Source of the DNA: Muricauda sp. SCSIO 64092
GTDB taxonomy: Bacteria; Bacteroidota; Bacteroidia; Flavobacteriales; Flavobacteriaceae
NCBI RefSeq assembly: GCF_023016285.1
Contig: NZ_CP095413.1
Span: 2,914,001 to 2,978,000, forward strand
Direction of reading: 5' to 3'
DNA length: 64,000 bases
The translations under genes and the position numbers were made by a program. The notes under the pieces are model-generated. The model ran no database searches, was not told where the DNA came from, and worked only from the letters and a program-made list of their open reading frames with translations. How positions within the stretch are numbered: position 1 is the stretch's first letter; each line of letters opens with the position of its first letter. Of this stretch, positions 24,828 through 33,777 are shown piece by piece.

Positions 24828-25523
24828 ATGATGGGATATTATATATTAATCGGTGCTATTGCATTGGTCAGTTGGTTGGTGAGTGCCCGGCTAAAAAGTA
24901 AGTTCAAGCATTATTCCAAAGTGCATTTGCAGAATGGAATGAGTGGTGCGGAAATCGCCCAGAAAATGTTGGATGACCACGGGATACGGGATGTGAAGGT
25001 TATCTCCACCCCTGGGATGTTGACCGATCATTACAATCCGAAAAATAAAACGGTAAACCTTAGTGAAGGGGTCTATAACCAACGGAATACCGCGGCAGCT
25101 GCGGTAGCTGCCCATGAGGTAGGACATGCGGTACAACATGCCCAGGCATACGAATGGTTGACCATGCGGTCCAAATTGGTTCCCCTGGTAAGTGTTACCT
25201 CCGGAATGAGCACTTGGGTGGTATTTGGCGGACTCATGTTGGGAGCTGCGGCGGGCGTTGGCCTTGGATACTGGATTGCGGTGGCCGGATTGGTGATGAT
25301 GGCATTTGCCACGCTTTTCAGTTTTATCACCCTACCTGTTGAATATGATGCCAGTAAACGTGCTTTGGTATGGCTCAAACAAAAGAATATGGTCACCCAA
25401 GCGGAGTATAAAGGTTCTGAAGATGCATTGAATTGGGCGGCCAGGACCTATTTGGTAGCTGCCATAGGTGCTTTGGCAACCTTGGTATACTGGGGCTTAC
25501 AAGTTTTTGGAGGCCGGGACTAA
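24828..25523 (+). CDS. Zinc metallopeptidase, YugP family (Zn_peptidase_2)
   Basis: A 231-residue membrane-bound protease-like protein. An N-terminal membrane anchor (YYILIGAIALVSWLVSARL) precedes the catalytic domain with HEVGH at about residues 91-95 in the context AAAVAAHEVGHAVQHAQAY, the HExxH zinc motif. Two or three further membrane segments follow (about 120-175 and 200-225). Length and order fit the YugP/PF04298 family; substrates are unknown, though membrane protein quality control is commonly assumed. It stands between two terminators and is therefore probably monocistronic. Confidence 0.92.
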   Translation: MMGYYILIGAIALVSWLVSARLKSKFKHYSKVHLQNGMSGAEIAQKMLDDHGIRDVKVISTPGMLTDHYNPKNKTVNLSEGVYNQRNTAAAAVAAHEVGHAVQHAQAYEWLTMRSKLVPLVSVTSGMSTWVVFGGLMLGAAAGVGLGYWIAVAGLVMMAFATLFSFITLPVEYDASKRALVWLKQKNMVTQAEYKGSEDALNWAARTYLVAAIGALATLVYWGLQVFGGRD

Positions 25524-25541
25524 AAAAGTAAAAAAACATGC

Positions 25542-25575
25542 AAAAAAGGTCCTTTCTTTTGGAAGGACCTTTTTT
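25542..25575. terminator. Bidirectional terminator between the protease and LpxR-like genes
   Basis: A 13-bp perfect stem, AAAAAAGGTCCTT (25542-25554) and its complement (25563-25575), with an 8-base loop. A-run and T-run flank the GC core on both strands, so it can end transcription from the protease gene (+) and from the LpxR-like gene (-). Confidence 0.88.
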
Positions 25576-25579
25576 AGTG

Positions 25580-26500
25580 CTACCAACTGAACGCATAGGA
25601 AAGTTGAACATAAATATGTGACTCCGAACCCATGGTTTCGGAAGAATTGTAGCGCATACCAATTTTGTAATCATTTCGGTTAAAGCGATAGTTAACATCA
25701 AGCCCAAACCGTAAAAGTGAATTTTCGGATTCCCTAAGAATGGGGGAATCGTCCCCAAAGAAATTCCCCTCGATCAATCCGTTATAAAACACTTCACGAT
25801 ACGCAAGTCTGAGTACAAAAAAGATTTCACGCGCATTGTTCCCCAAACGATTGTATGCAATGCTCTCTCCAATAGGGGTTCTTCTGCCAAAATGGAAAAT
25901 AGCTTCGGTCTCCCCAAAAATATCCCTGGACCCCATTGCCAATTTAGGTTGCAGGGCAATTAGGACACCAAATGGGTTGGGAGCCAATTCCCATTCCTTG
26001 GTATAGGAAGCATAAAGGTTGACATGGAAACTATTGTTCAGTTCATCAATCCATTGGGGTGTCTCAAAAATGGCCACGGCCCTATGATACCACCGTTGGA
26101 ACCCTCCGGCTCCCGAGTTGTTTCCCACAAGACCGAAAAGTGCTTCAATATCGATCAGGGAATTTTTGTAGGCCGAAGACCAACTGCTTAACAAACCGGT
26201 GAATCCGGCATAGGGCCTATCAAACGAAGTGGATTCAACCGATTGGGTCTGGGTAGGGGTATATACTTCCTGTCCAAGTCGGAAGCGAAGCTGTTCCCCT
26301 TCCCCAAAAACACCTTTTTTCAGAATAGTCCTGTAGGTCAAGAACAGTCCGGACGAATAATAACGGTCGGTTGATAGAAAAAAATCATTGTCGTGACGAA
26401 ACTCCAACTGATGTGGGAAGGCATTGGGCTCATAACTTCGCTGTGAAAAGAGTGAGGTTTTCAAAAAGCAGATAAAAATGCCAAAGAATAATCGCTGCAT
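25580..26500 (-). CDS. Lipid A deacylase LpxR-like outer membrane protein
   Basis: A 306-residue outer-membrane beta-barrel with a signal peptide (MQRLFFGIFICFLKTSLFSQ). The N-terminal pattern FRHDNDFFLSTDRYYSSG matches the LpxR family, whose active site uses an Asn-Asp pair at this place; RPYAGFTGLL and a later WYHRA motif also fit. LpxR removes the 3'-acyloxyacyl chain of lipid A in Salmonella. Activity here is inferred from the family. The gene follows the Lrp regulator by 6 bp and ends just before a bidirectional terminator. Confidence 0.82.
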   Translation of the reverse strand: MQRLFFGIFICFLKTSLFSQRSYEPNAFPHQLEFRHDNDFFLSTDRYYSSGLFLTYRTILKKGVFGEGEQLRFRLGQEVYTPTQTQSVESTSFDRPYAGFTGLLSSWSSAYKNSLIDIEALFGLVGNNSGAGGFQRWYHRAVAIFETPQWIDELNNSFHVNLYASYTKEWELAPNPFGVLIALQPKLAMGSRDIFGETEAIFHFGRRTPIGESIAYNRLGNNAREIFFVLRLAYREVFYNGLIEGNFFGDDSPILRESENSLLRFGLDVNYRFNRNDYKIGMRYNSSETMGSESHIYVQLSYAFSW

Positions 26501-26506
26501 TAGGAA

Positions 26507-26977
26507 CTAAATGGAAATCTGCCTATTGATTTGTTGATTTAATGAGATGAAGGTTTCTGTCCGGGAAACACCTTCAATCTGCTGAATGTTTTTGTTCAAC
26601 ACCTGCATTAAATGCTCATTGTCCTTGCAGAGCACTTTAATTAGGATGGACCAATTGCCGGTAGTATAATGGCACTCCAAAACCTCGGGTATTTTTTTAA
26701 GGGCTGCCACCGCTTTGGGATTGCTCATGGCCCTGTCCAAAAAAATACCAATATATGCCATTGTGGTATATCCCAGCACCTTGGGGTTGATAATGAACTT
26801 TGAGCCGGAAATGACCCTGGCAGCTTCCAATTTACGTAGTCTTTGGTGGATGGCCGCTCCTGAAATACCAATATCCCGGGCAATCTCCAAAATCGGTTTT
26901 CGGGCATCTTCCATTAAATGCCTTAGGATTTTTTTGTCTATCCCATCCAGTCGTAACAAGTTGTTAGTGGATTTCAT
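26507..26977 (-). CDS. Lrp/AsnC family transcriptional regulator
   Basis: A 156-residue regulator with an AsnC-type helix-turn-helix (LDGIDKKILRHLMEDARKP ... GISGAAIHQRLRKLE, about residues 9-55) and a RAM effector domain (TMAYIGIFLDRAMSNP to RTETFISL), which binds amino acids. It lies 48 bp downstream of the saccharopine dehydrogenase-like gene on the same strand. A role in controlling lysine or other amino acid catabolism is inferred from that neighbour. Confidence 0.93.
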   Translation of the reverse strand: MKSTNNLLRLDGIDKKILRHLMEDARKPILEIARDIGISGAAIHQRLRKLEAARVISGSKFIINPKVLGYTTMAYIGIFLDRAMSNPKAVAALKKIPEVLECHYTTGNWSILIKVLCKDNEHLMQVLNKNIQQIEGVSRTETFISLNQQINRQISI

Positions 26978-27025
26978 AGAAATGCAAACTAATTGAAACC
27001 CAAAGATAGAAAAGCCAATGGGAAT

Positions 27026-28399
27026 TTAACTGGCTACCGAGTCAGGATTATACCCTAGATAAGGTGCTTGAAACTCATTGAATTTAATGCCATGGTCTTC
27101 CAATTCCGATAAAATTGGACCATAGACCTCCTTGGTAATGGGAATCTGCACCCCGGGAGAGGTAATCTTTCCATTTAGAATATTGAGAGTGGCCATGGCC
27201 ACTGGAAGGCCAACGGTTTTGGCCATGGCGGTATGGGTTCTATTTTCCCCCAGTACCACCATATTGGCATCCAATTGTTTTTTCTTTCCTTCCAATTCGT
27301 ACCCAAACTTATGGTACATAACAATCATGTCTTTTTCATTGTCACTAAGGGTCCAACTTTCTTCCAGGATTTGCTGGAGTGCCTGGGCGGGCGTTGCATT
27401 TTCACGTGTAATTGTCTTTGTTGCACTAAAAAGGTCCAATTCCTCCAATTTCTCCCACATAATATCATCTTGGTCAATTTTTAGGTAGTGGCGCAGTTTC
27501 AGTTCTATGGAGTCCGTGGGGGAATAGGGCAGGAAAAGATTCACGAATTGCCGATAGGACATTCCTGCGGAATTTTCAATTTGGTAACTGTCATCCGTCA
27601 TGCCCAATTGTACAAATATGTTCCAAGCCCTTGAAAAACCTACCCTGCGCATGGTTCCTCGGTAAAGTGTCAACACATCTTGTAACCCGTAGGCGTCCCG
27701 GTACCAAAGGGAGTCCCGATTGGCGTACCCTTCAAACTTTCCGTACCCTTCAATGTCCAAAAACTCGGTCCTGCGGAATAGTTTATGGTATGGTATGTAT
27801 TTGTACGTTCCTTCCTGGATAAATTTGGCTGCCCCACCCTGGCCGGCCACTACCACATTCCTGGGATTCCAGGTAAATTTATAGTTCCAAAGATTGGTAT
27901 CGTTTTCAGGAGCTACCAGGCCACCCGTAAAGGATTCAAAAAGAATCATTTTGCCGCCCTTATTTCGGATACGATCAATGACTTCCATGGCACTCATATG
28001 ATCAATTCCCGGATCTAAACCAATTTCATTCATAAAAACCAGATTGGATTCCCTGACCTCCGGGTCCAATTTTCTAATGGTATCACTGACATATGAGGCG
28101 GTTACCAAATGCTTTTTGAATTGAAGGCAGTCCTGGGCAACTTTGGTGTGTAACCGCACAGGTAACATGGAAACCACGATATCCGCACTTTGTATGGCCT
28201 TGCTCCTGGATTCGTTTTCCATAATGTTCAACGTCATTACATTGCAATTGGGATGGTTCACAATATCCTTGGCAATGTTTTTTGGGTACAAATCCCCTAT
28301 CGTGAGATGGAGATCTTGGGAAACCGAATTGTCCAAAAAAAAGTCCAATAGATATGAGGTGGACTTCCCAGCTCCCAAGACAAGAATTTTTCGGGCCAT
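27026..28399 (-). CDS. Saccharopine dehydrogenase family protein
   Basis: A 457-residue protein with an N-terminal NAD(P)-binding Rossmann fold (ILVLGAGKSTSYLLDFFL), a middle segment including EIGLDPGIDHMSAMEV, and a C-terminal domain ending KFNEFQAPYLGYNPDSVAS. This is the LYS9-like form, which cleaves saccharopine to 2-aminoadipate semialdehyde and glutamate in lysine degradation. A separate lysine-ketoglutarate reductase is not visible here. ATG start at 28399, divergent from the DUF423 gene. Confidence 0.9.
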   Translation of the reverse strand: MARKILVLGAGKSTSYLLDFFLDNSVSQDLHLTIGDLYPKNIAKDIVNHPNCNVMTLNIMENESRSKAIQSADIVVSMLPVRLHTKVAQDCLQFKKHLVTASYVSDTIRKLDPEVRESNLVFMNEIGLDPGIDHMSAMEVIDRIRNKGGKMILFESFTGGLVAPENDTNLWNYKFTWNPRNVVVAGQGGAAKFIQEGTYKYIPYHKLFRRTEFLDIEGYGKFEGYANRDSLWYRDAYGLQDVLTLYRGTMRRVGFSRAWNIFVQLGMTDDSYQIENSAGMSYRQFVNLFLPYSPTDSIELKLRHYLKIDQDDIMWEKLEELDLFSATKTITRENATPAQALQQILEESWTLSDNEKDMIVMYHKFGYELEGKKKQLDANMVVLGENRTHTAMAKTVGLPVAMATLNILNGKITSPGVQIPITKEVYGPILSELEDHGIKFNEFQAPYLGYNPDSVAS

Positions 28400-28426
28400 A
28401 AGTTTAAATTACCTTTGTGACTAACA

Positions 28427-28440
28427 GATACGAAAGTATC
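28427..28440. promoter_or_regulatory. Small hairpin or dyad between divergent genes
   Basis: GATAC-GAAA-GTATC, a perfect 5-bp inverted repeat with a GNRA-type loop, lies in the 79-bp space between the saccharopine dehydrogenase-like and DUF423 genes. It may be an operator (Lrp sites are often short dyads) or a chance repeat. Confidence 0.25.
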
Positions 28441-28478
28441 AAATTGTTATATTTTTAAAAAAAGTGACCTTTTAAGTT

Positions 28479-28862
28479 ATGAACAAAACAATTTTGGTAA
28501 CGGGATTAGTGCTAGGAATGTTGGCGGTAATACTAGGGGCCTTTGGGGCCCATGGACTAAAAAAAGCAGTAGGTCCAGAGGAAATAAACACGTTTGAGAC
28601 TGGGGTAAAGTACCAAATGTACCACGCCCTGTTCCTAATTCTCCTGAGTACCATTACCCTGGCTTCCGAAGGAACAAAAAGAGTGGTCTTCTACCTTATT
28701 CTTATTGGGGTTGTTCTTTTTTCCTTTTCCATATACTTGTTGGCTACCAATACGTTGACTTCTTTTGACTTTCGGAAAATTGGAATCCTTACCCCCATAG
28801 GAGGTCTGCTCCTTATTTTGGGATGGGGCTATTTACTTTTTAGCCTACTGGTCAAAAAGTAG
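28479..28862 (+). CDS. DUF423 family membrane protein
   Basis: A 127-residue protein with four membrane segments, matching DUF423 (E. coli YgdD). The family signature LGAFGAHGLKK occurs near residue 20 and FETGVKYQMYHAL follows near residue 45. Function in the family is not established. ATG start at 28479; the stop codon is 73 bp before pckA. Confidence 0.93.
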   Translation: MNKTILVTGLVLGMLAVILGAFGAHGLKKAVGPEEINTFETGVKYQMYHALFLILLSTITLASEGTKRVVFYLILIGVVLFSFSIYLLATNTLTSFDFRKIGILTPIGGLLLILGWGYLLFSLLVKK

Positions 28863-28904
28863 AACGAAAAAACAATAATCCAAGGGTATTGGGATTTTAA
28901 TAAG

Positions 28905-28912
28905 TAGTTTTG
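28905..28912 (+). promoter_or_regulatory. Putative -7 box for pckA
   Basis: TAGTTTTG fits TAnnTTTG and lies 23 bases before the pckA ATG. A TTG at 28889-28891 is nearer than the usual -33 spacing, so only the -7 element is convincing. Confidence 0.45.
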
Positions 28913-28935
28913 CGCCAACTTTAAAAATTTAACAT

Positions 28936-30552
28936 ATGGCAAATTCCATCCCTGGGACGAAAACGATTTCGCTAAATGACCACGGAATCACCCATAACAA
29001 TATCCATTACCAGCTCTCATCTGATGAATTGCATGATGCTACGCTGCAAAAAGGACTTGGAAAAGAATCCTCTTTGGGGGCACTGGCGGTAAGTACGGGA
29101 GAGTTTACTGGAAGGTCACCAATGGATCGGTTTATTGTAAAGGATGCAATTACTACAGAAAAGATTTGGTGGGGAGATATCAATATTCCCTTTGAACCGG
29201 ACGCCTTTGATCAACTGTACACCAAGATGGTCTCTTATTTGAATGATAAGGAGCTTTATGTGCGTGATGCCTTTGTTTGTGCCGATCCCTTGTATAAAAT
29301 GGGTGTTAGGGTCATTAACGAATATCCTTGGTCCAATTTGTTTGTATACAATATGTTCTTAAGACCAACTCCGCAAGAGCTTGTGGACTTTGAACCGGAA
29401 TGGACGGTATTGAATGCTCCCGGTTTCCTTGCCAATGCCCAAATGGATGGAACGAGGCAACATAATTTTGCCATTTTGAATTTTACAAAAAAGATTGCTT
29501 TGGTTGGGGGAACGGGATATACCGGCGAGATTAAAAAAGGCATTTTCTCCACACTTAACTTCATTCTCCCTACATTCAACAACGTACTACCTATGCACTG
29601 TTCTGCCAATCTGGGGGAAGATGGTGATACGGCTCTTTTCTTTGGCTTGTCCGGTACGGGGAAGACTACCCTTTCCACGGACCCCAATAGGAAGCTGATC
29701 GGGGATGATGAGCATGGTTGGACCCCAAAAAACACTGTATTTAACTTTGAGGGGGGCTGTTATGCCAAGGTCATTAACCTATCCCAGGAAAAGGAACCGG
29801 AGATTTACGGAGCCATTAAAAGAGGGGCGATTTTGGAGAATGTGGTCATGGATGATGATGGCAATGTGGATTTCACCGACAGTTCCGTTACACAGAATAC
29901 CAGGGTAAGTTATCCGATTTACCACATTGAAAATATTCAGCAACCTTCCGTGGGTGAGAATGTGAAGAATATTTTCTTTTTGACAGCCGATGCCTTTGGG
30001 GTATTGCCGCCAATATCAAAATTGACACCTGCCCAAGCAGCATACCACTTTATTTCCGGATATACGGCAAAAGTAGCTGGAACGGAGGCTGGGGTAATTG
30101 AACCGCAACCTTCTTTCTCCGCCTGTTTTGGTGCACCTTTCATGCCTTTGCACCCCACGGTCTATGCCGAAATGTTGAGCAACAAGATGAAAGAGTCCGG
30201 AGTGGATGTCTGGTTGATCAATACGGGTTGGACCGGTGGCCCCTATGGGGTTGGCACGCGAATGGAACTAAAATATACCCGTGCCATGATAAGCGCTGCA
30301 TTGGAGGGGAAATTGGGATTGTACAATTATGACAATTACCATATCCATTCCGTATTTGGGGTAGCACAGCCCCGAGAATGTCCGGGAGTCCCTACCAGTG
30401 TGCTTAGTCCACGTGCAACCTGGAACGATGATGATGCGTACTATAAAACAGCATTTAAGCTGAGCAATGCGTTCAGGGAAAATTTTAAGAAGTTTGAAGC
30501 CTATGCCAATGAGGAAATCCGGAGGGGTGGGCCCCAGCGTTATGCGTTCTGA
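28936..30552 (+). CDS. pckA: Phosphoenolpyruvate carboxykinase (ATP)
   Basis: Converts oxaloacetate and ATP to phosphoenolpyruvate and CO2, the first committed step of gluconeogenesis. The 538-residue length fits the ATP-type enzyme. The phosphate-binding loop GLSGTGKTT is at 237-245, the substrate region reads TGRSPMDRFIV near residue 54, and the kinase-2/metal motif lies in GDDEHGW. It is monocistronic: its own -7 box upstream and a strong bidirectional terminator immediately downstream. Confidence 0.97.
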   Translation: MANSIPGTKTISLNDHGITHNNIHYQLSSDELHDATLQKGLGKESSLGALAVSTGEFTGRSPMDRFIVKDAITTEKIWWGDINIPFEPDAFDQLYTKMVSYLNDKELYVRDAFVCADPLYKMGVRVINEYPWSNLFVYNMFLRPTPQELVDFEPEWTVLNAPGFLANAQMDGTRQHNFAILNFTKKIALVGGTGYTGEIKKGIFSTLNFILPTFNNVLPMHCSANLGEDGDTALFFGLSGTGKTTLSTDPNRKLIGDDEHGWTPKNTVFNFEGGCYAKVINLSQEKEPEIYGAIKRGAILENVVMDDDGNVDFTDSSVTQNTRVSYPIYHIENIQQPSVGENVKNIFFLTADAFGVLPPISKLTPAQAAYHFISGYTAKVAGTEAGVIEPQPSFSACFGAPFMPLHPTVYAEMLSNKMKESGVDVWLINTGWTGGPYGVGTRMELKYTRAMISAALEGKLGLYNYDNYHIHSVFGVAQPRECPGVPTSVLSPRATWNDDDAYYKTAFKLSNAFRENFKKFEAYANEEIRRGGPQRYAF

Positions 30553-30557
30553 CCATA

Positions 30558-30586
30558 AAAAAAGCCCCTATTTTAGGGGCTTTTTT
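30558..30586. terminator. Bidirectional terminator between pckA and hemD
   Basis: GCCCCTA-TTT-TAGGGGC stem (30564-30580), flanked by A-run and T-run, six bases after the pckA stop. It serves both convergent genes. Confidence 0.9.
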
Positions 30587-30598
30587 AGTTTTTCCTGT

Positions 30599-31342
30599 TT
30601 ATTTATTCACATCAGAAATGTATTTCTGTAATGCCATTGTCATGGACGGGTTCTCTGGTGTGGGAGCCTTGATATCAATTCTTAGGCCTGCGTCGGTCGC
30701 AGCCTTGACCGTGCTGTTTCCAAAGACTGCTATTCGGGTATCTTTTTGTTCAAAATCCGGGAAGTTTTTTAGCAGGGACTCAATACCGGAGGGACTAAAG
30801 AAAACCAGGACATCATAATAGACATCCCTTAAATCGGATAGGTCACTGACCACCGTCTTGTAAAAAATACCGCGTTTCCAATTTAGGTTCAATTCATCCA
30901 ATACACTGGGAACCTGTTGTTTTAAGGTGTCGGATGACGGTAACAGGAACTTTTCATCCTTGTACTTCTTGAACATTGGAATAAGGTCCCCGAACAAACG
31001 TTGTCCCACGTATATTTTACGCTTTCGATAGACCACATATTTCTGTAGATAATAGGCCACAGCTTCAGATTGGCAAAAATATTTCATGCTATCCGGTACC
31101 TTAAAACGCATTTCATCAGCTATCCTGAAAAAATGATCGACCGCATTCCTACTGGTCAATATAATGGCCGTAAAATCGTTTAAATCAATTTTTTGCTGGC
31201 GAACACTTTTGGCCGTTTCACCTTCAACATGGATAAAGGGTCTAAAATCAACTTTTACCTTCGATTTTTCAATCAGTTTGGAATATGGAGAGTTTTCCAT
31301 TTTCGGTTCTGGTTGGGATACCAAAATCGTTTTTACTTTCAT
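30599..31342 (-). CDS. hemD: Uroporphyrinogen-III synthase
   Basis: Cyclises hydroxymethylbilane to uroporphyrinogen III in heme biosynthesis. The 247-residue protein from the ATG at 31342 (MKVKTILVSQPEP) shows the two-domain HemD pattern, with FTAIILTSRNAVDHFF around residue 70 and YDVLVFFSPSGIESLL around residue 180. HemD is poorly conserved, so the call rests on these two strands and on the DUF4271 neighbour, a pairing I remember in Bacteroidota. Extra upstream codons reach GTG at 31402 inside the DUF4271 gene and are not favoured. Confidence 0.88.
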   Translation of the reverse strand: MKVKTILVSQPEPKMENSPYSKLIEKSKVKVDFRPFIHVEGETAKSVRQQKIDLNDFTAIILTSRNAVDHFFRIADEMRFKVPDSMKYFCQSEAVAYYLQKYVVYRKRKIYVGQRLFGDLIPMFKKYKDEKFLLPSSDTLKQQVPSVLDELNLNWKRGIFYKTVVSDLSDLRDVYYDVLVFFSPSGIESLLKNFPDFEQKDTRIAVFGNSTVKAATDAGLRIDIKAPTPENPSMTMALQKYISDVNK

Positions 31343-31347
31343 AAGTT

Positions 31348-32004
31348 TCAACTGTTTAAATAGCTGACGAGTACAGCTATAGGCGAAATTTCGAGAGTGC
31401 AAAGGTACAAAATAAAATAGAATGTGTTGCCTATAATCAACTTTTGATGGGTTCTTAGGATTTTAATGATACCAATACCGTTTATACCTATGAGAAGCAG
31501 AAAGATCAAATAAATTATGGACTTATCTCCTGGGAACACATAAATCACCAAGACATTTCCTAAAAAAGCAATAAGTCCCCCGTAATTGAAGTAGGTTAAC
31601 TTTTCGAAAATAATATCGCTCATCAATTCATTATTTTCAAAAAAATACCCATTCCCTATCTGTAATACCGTTTTAACAAAAAGGAAAACCAGAATACCCA
31701 TAACCACAACAACATAAAACTCCGGAGAGCTTGTGAGGTGTTGGTCAAAAAAAATGTTTCTGGAGATGAAGAGGAAAAGGGACAGGTTGGCAATTTGGAA
31801 TACGGATATAATTAAATGAAAACCATAAAACAGCTTGCCCTTTTTCTTATTGAGGGTGATGTATTTATTATTAAATGGGAGTATAATGAAATTGAAAAAC
31901 GACGTTTTGAACAAGTATTTGCCCAACACCAGTAAAACAAGGCAGAACAAGAGTATTAGTGTCATCCAGTCGAGATAAGTGATACTGCGATAAATTGGAT
32001 TCAT
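31348..32004 (-). CDS. DUF4271 domain-containing membrane protein
   Basis: A 218-residue protein with about seven membrane segments matching DUF4271. The start MNPIYRSITYLDWMTLIL at 32004 is favoured because its ATG overlaps the stop of the upstream glycosyltransferase in an ATGA; the frame upstream of it is inside that gene. Function unknown; it lies directly before hemD (5-bp gap), so a role linked to heme or envelope is possible. Confidence 0.88.
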   Translation of the reverse strand: MNPIYRSITYLDWMTLILLFCLVLLVLGKYLFKTSFFNFIILPFNNKYITLNKKKGKLFYGFHLIISVFQIANLSLFLFISRNIFFDQHLTSSPEFYVVVVMGILVFLFVKTVLQIGNGYFFENNELMSDIIFEKLTYFNYGGLIAFLGNVLVIYVFPGDKSIIYLIFLLLIGINGIGIIKILRTHQKLIIGNTFYFILYLCTLEISPIAVLVSYLNS

Positions 32005-33671
32005 GGTTTCACTTTTATACTTGAACTGTTGATACCCCACAGCAAGTCATTCTCGGATATGCTGAATTTAAGGAATTTAGGTTGTTGTTTTTGGGGTTTG
32101 GGATACTCAATACTAAAGACTGTGGTATCATTGGCCTTTAGAAACGTAATTTCAGGTGTTATCGGTTTTATGGGTATGGGCAGAATTTCAATGATATCCT
32201 TATAGCCGTCCAAATAAGCTATACTAAATTTTAATTTTTTGATAGGGATATCTTCGGAATACGGATTGTGGATTTTAAGTGTTTGCCCGGGACCATTCAA
32301 GTTTATTGGTTTTGAATCCACAAAACACCTCAGTTTTCGGAAAGATTCAAAATCATCGATATACCATCCGTAATATGTGTTGGACCTTGCCGGAACGTAG
32401 GAGAACTCTCCGGAATCGGCAAATGGGGTAACATAGGCCACTCGTCTATGCTGTACCTTAAATTCCGAACTATCTATACTGTACTGATTTTGACGATAAT
32501 GGATGTTGTTAAGGGAAAAGGACGTATGACCGGAATAGAAAGCATACATGGGTGCACGGCGATAGCTATTCTCAAATATTACTGGGGTATCGCCAACAAT
32601 TTCATTCAATGTTCCAACCCATTCCTTTGTGCCATGGGTTTCATAATCCATAAAAGGGATAAGGGGTTGGTACAAAAGCCAGGCCCTTGCATAGAAGATT
32701 AGAACGGTGCCAATAATTCCTATCCTCCACACCCATTTTCTGTTGCTTTTTTCACTGGCAAGGTGGTTAAATGTGAGTATGAGCATAGGAATACAAATAA
32801 CAATGATCCATTGGGCCTGTGCCCTGCGATGCAAAGTGGACAGGAAGAAAAAAAGGATAACCCCATAAGTTAGAAACAATAAGCTTCTTTGGAATTTGTC
32901 TTTTGGTTTAGCTTTAAAAAGTGCCCAATAGAACCAAGGGAACAAGAGTCCAAAATTTACCACCAGATTTAAAAGGTAACCCAAGGTGAACTCATCAAAA
33001 CTATAGGGTTGGTTGGGCCGCTCAAAAAGGTGGTACTTTACGGCAATAAAATCGTTATCAAACAACCATACAAAATGGGGAACATAAGCCAGTAAGGCAA
33101 CAAAGACCGAAAACCATGCATATTTGTTGAAAACTAATCGAGGATTGGAGAGTACTACAAAGATGATGACCAAAACCGCATGGTACTTACTGTACAATAG
33201 GGCTGCCATGCAAAGACCCAAAAGAAAAGCAGTACCCACCGTATACTTACTTAAAAACTTTTTATAAAGCCAGAGAAAAAGGGCCGTGAAAAAAAGCAAA
33301 GGCGTGTCGGGAAGGGTAAAAAAGCCGTAGGCATTGAACAATGGCATGGAAAATACCAGTAAGAAAAATAGGGCGGTATAGCGCTCTTTTTCCCTTTGTC
33401 CAACCATTGACCAAAGTAGTACAATTGTTCCAATGCCAAGGAGGCTGCCCATGAAACGAACGCCCAACTCCCCAGGAAGGAGAAGCCCACTTATTTTGGC
33501 AAGTAAGGCTACCATAGGGGGGTGGTCAAAATACCCCCAATCCAAATTCTGGGAATAGTACCAATAATAGGTCTCATCGTAGAGAAGAGGGGTAAAATGG
33601 GCTTGTAGCAGATTGAGCAACAATAATATCCCTAAAAAAATAAAGAAGGTTTTGGAAAATTGATTCCCCAT
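32001..33671 (-). CDS. Glycosyltransferase family 39 (ArnT/PMT-like) membrane protein
   Basis: A 556-residue polytopic enzyme of the GT-C fold that transfers sugar from a polyprenyl-phosphate carrier. The first periplasmic loop has the catalytic pattern LYDETYYWYYSQNLDWGYFDHPP, of which DE and the DHPP motif are diagnostic. About ten to twelve membrane segments precede a soluble C-terminal domain (about 330-556). The divergent GT2 gene at 33778 makes the likely polyprenyl-P-mannose donor, so the two may form one pathway. Target (protein, lipid A or glycan) unknown. Confidence 0.9.
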   Translation of the reverse strand: MGNQFSKTFFIFLGILLLLNLLQAHFTPLLYDETYYWYYSQNLDWGYFDHPPMVALLAKISGLLLPGELGVRFMGSLLGIGTIVLLWSMVGQREKERYTALFFLLVFSMPLFNAYGFFTLPDTPLLFFTALFLWLYKKFLSKYTVGTAFLLGLCMAALLYSKYHAVLVIIFVVLSNPRLVFNKYAWFSVFVALLAYVPHFVWLFDNDFIAVKYHLFERPNQPYSFDEFTLGYLLNLVVNFGLLFPWFYWALFKAKPKDKFQRSLLFLTYGVILFFFLSTLHRRAQAQWIIVICIPMLILTFNHLASEKSNRKWVWRIGIIGTVLIFYARAWLLYQPLIPFMDYETHGTKEWVGTLNEIVGDTPVIFENSYRRAPMYAFYSGHTSFSLNNIHYRQNQYSIDSSEFKVQHRRVAYVTPFADSGEFSYVPARSNTYYGWYIDDFESFRKLRCFVDSKPINLNGPGQTLKIHNPYSEDIPIKKLKFSIAYLDGYKDIIEILPIPIKPITPEITFLKANDTTVFSIEYPKPQKQQPKFLKFSISENDLLWGINSSSIKVKP

Positions 33672-33744
33672 TAAAAAGCGTATTTATGGGATTCAAAGTT
33701 ATGAATTATGCCCTATCCATTTTTAGTGTATAACAAAAGGGAGT

Positions 33745-33777
33745 AAAACACTATTTTTACGTCCTAAACAGTGTTTT
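33745..33777 (+). promoter_or_regulatory. Inverted repeat abutting the GTG start of the GT2 gene
   Basis: AAAACACT (33745-33752) and AGTGTTTT (33770-33777) form a perfect 8-bp inverted repeat with a 17-base spacer. The right arm ends at the base before the GTG start codon, so it covers the translation initiation region. It could act on translation or as an operator in this divergent space. Confidence 0.35.
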
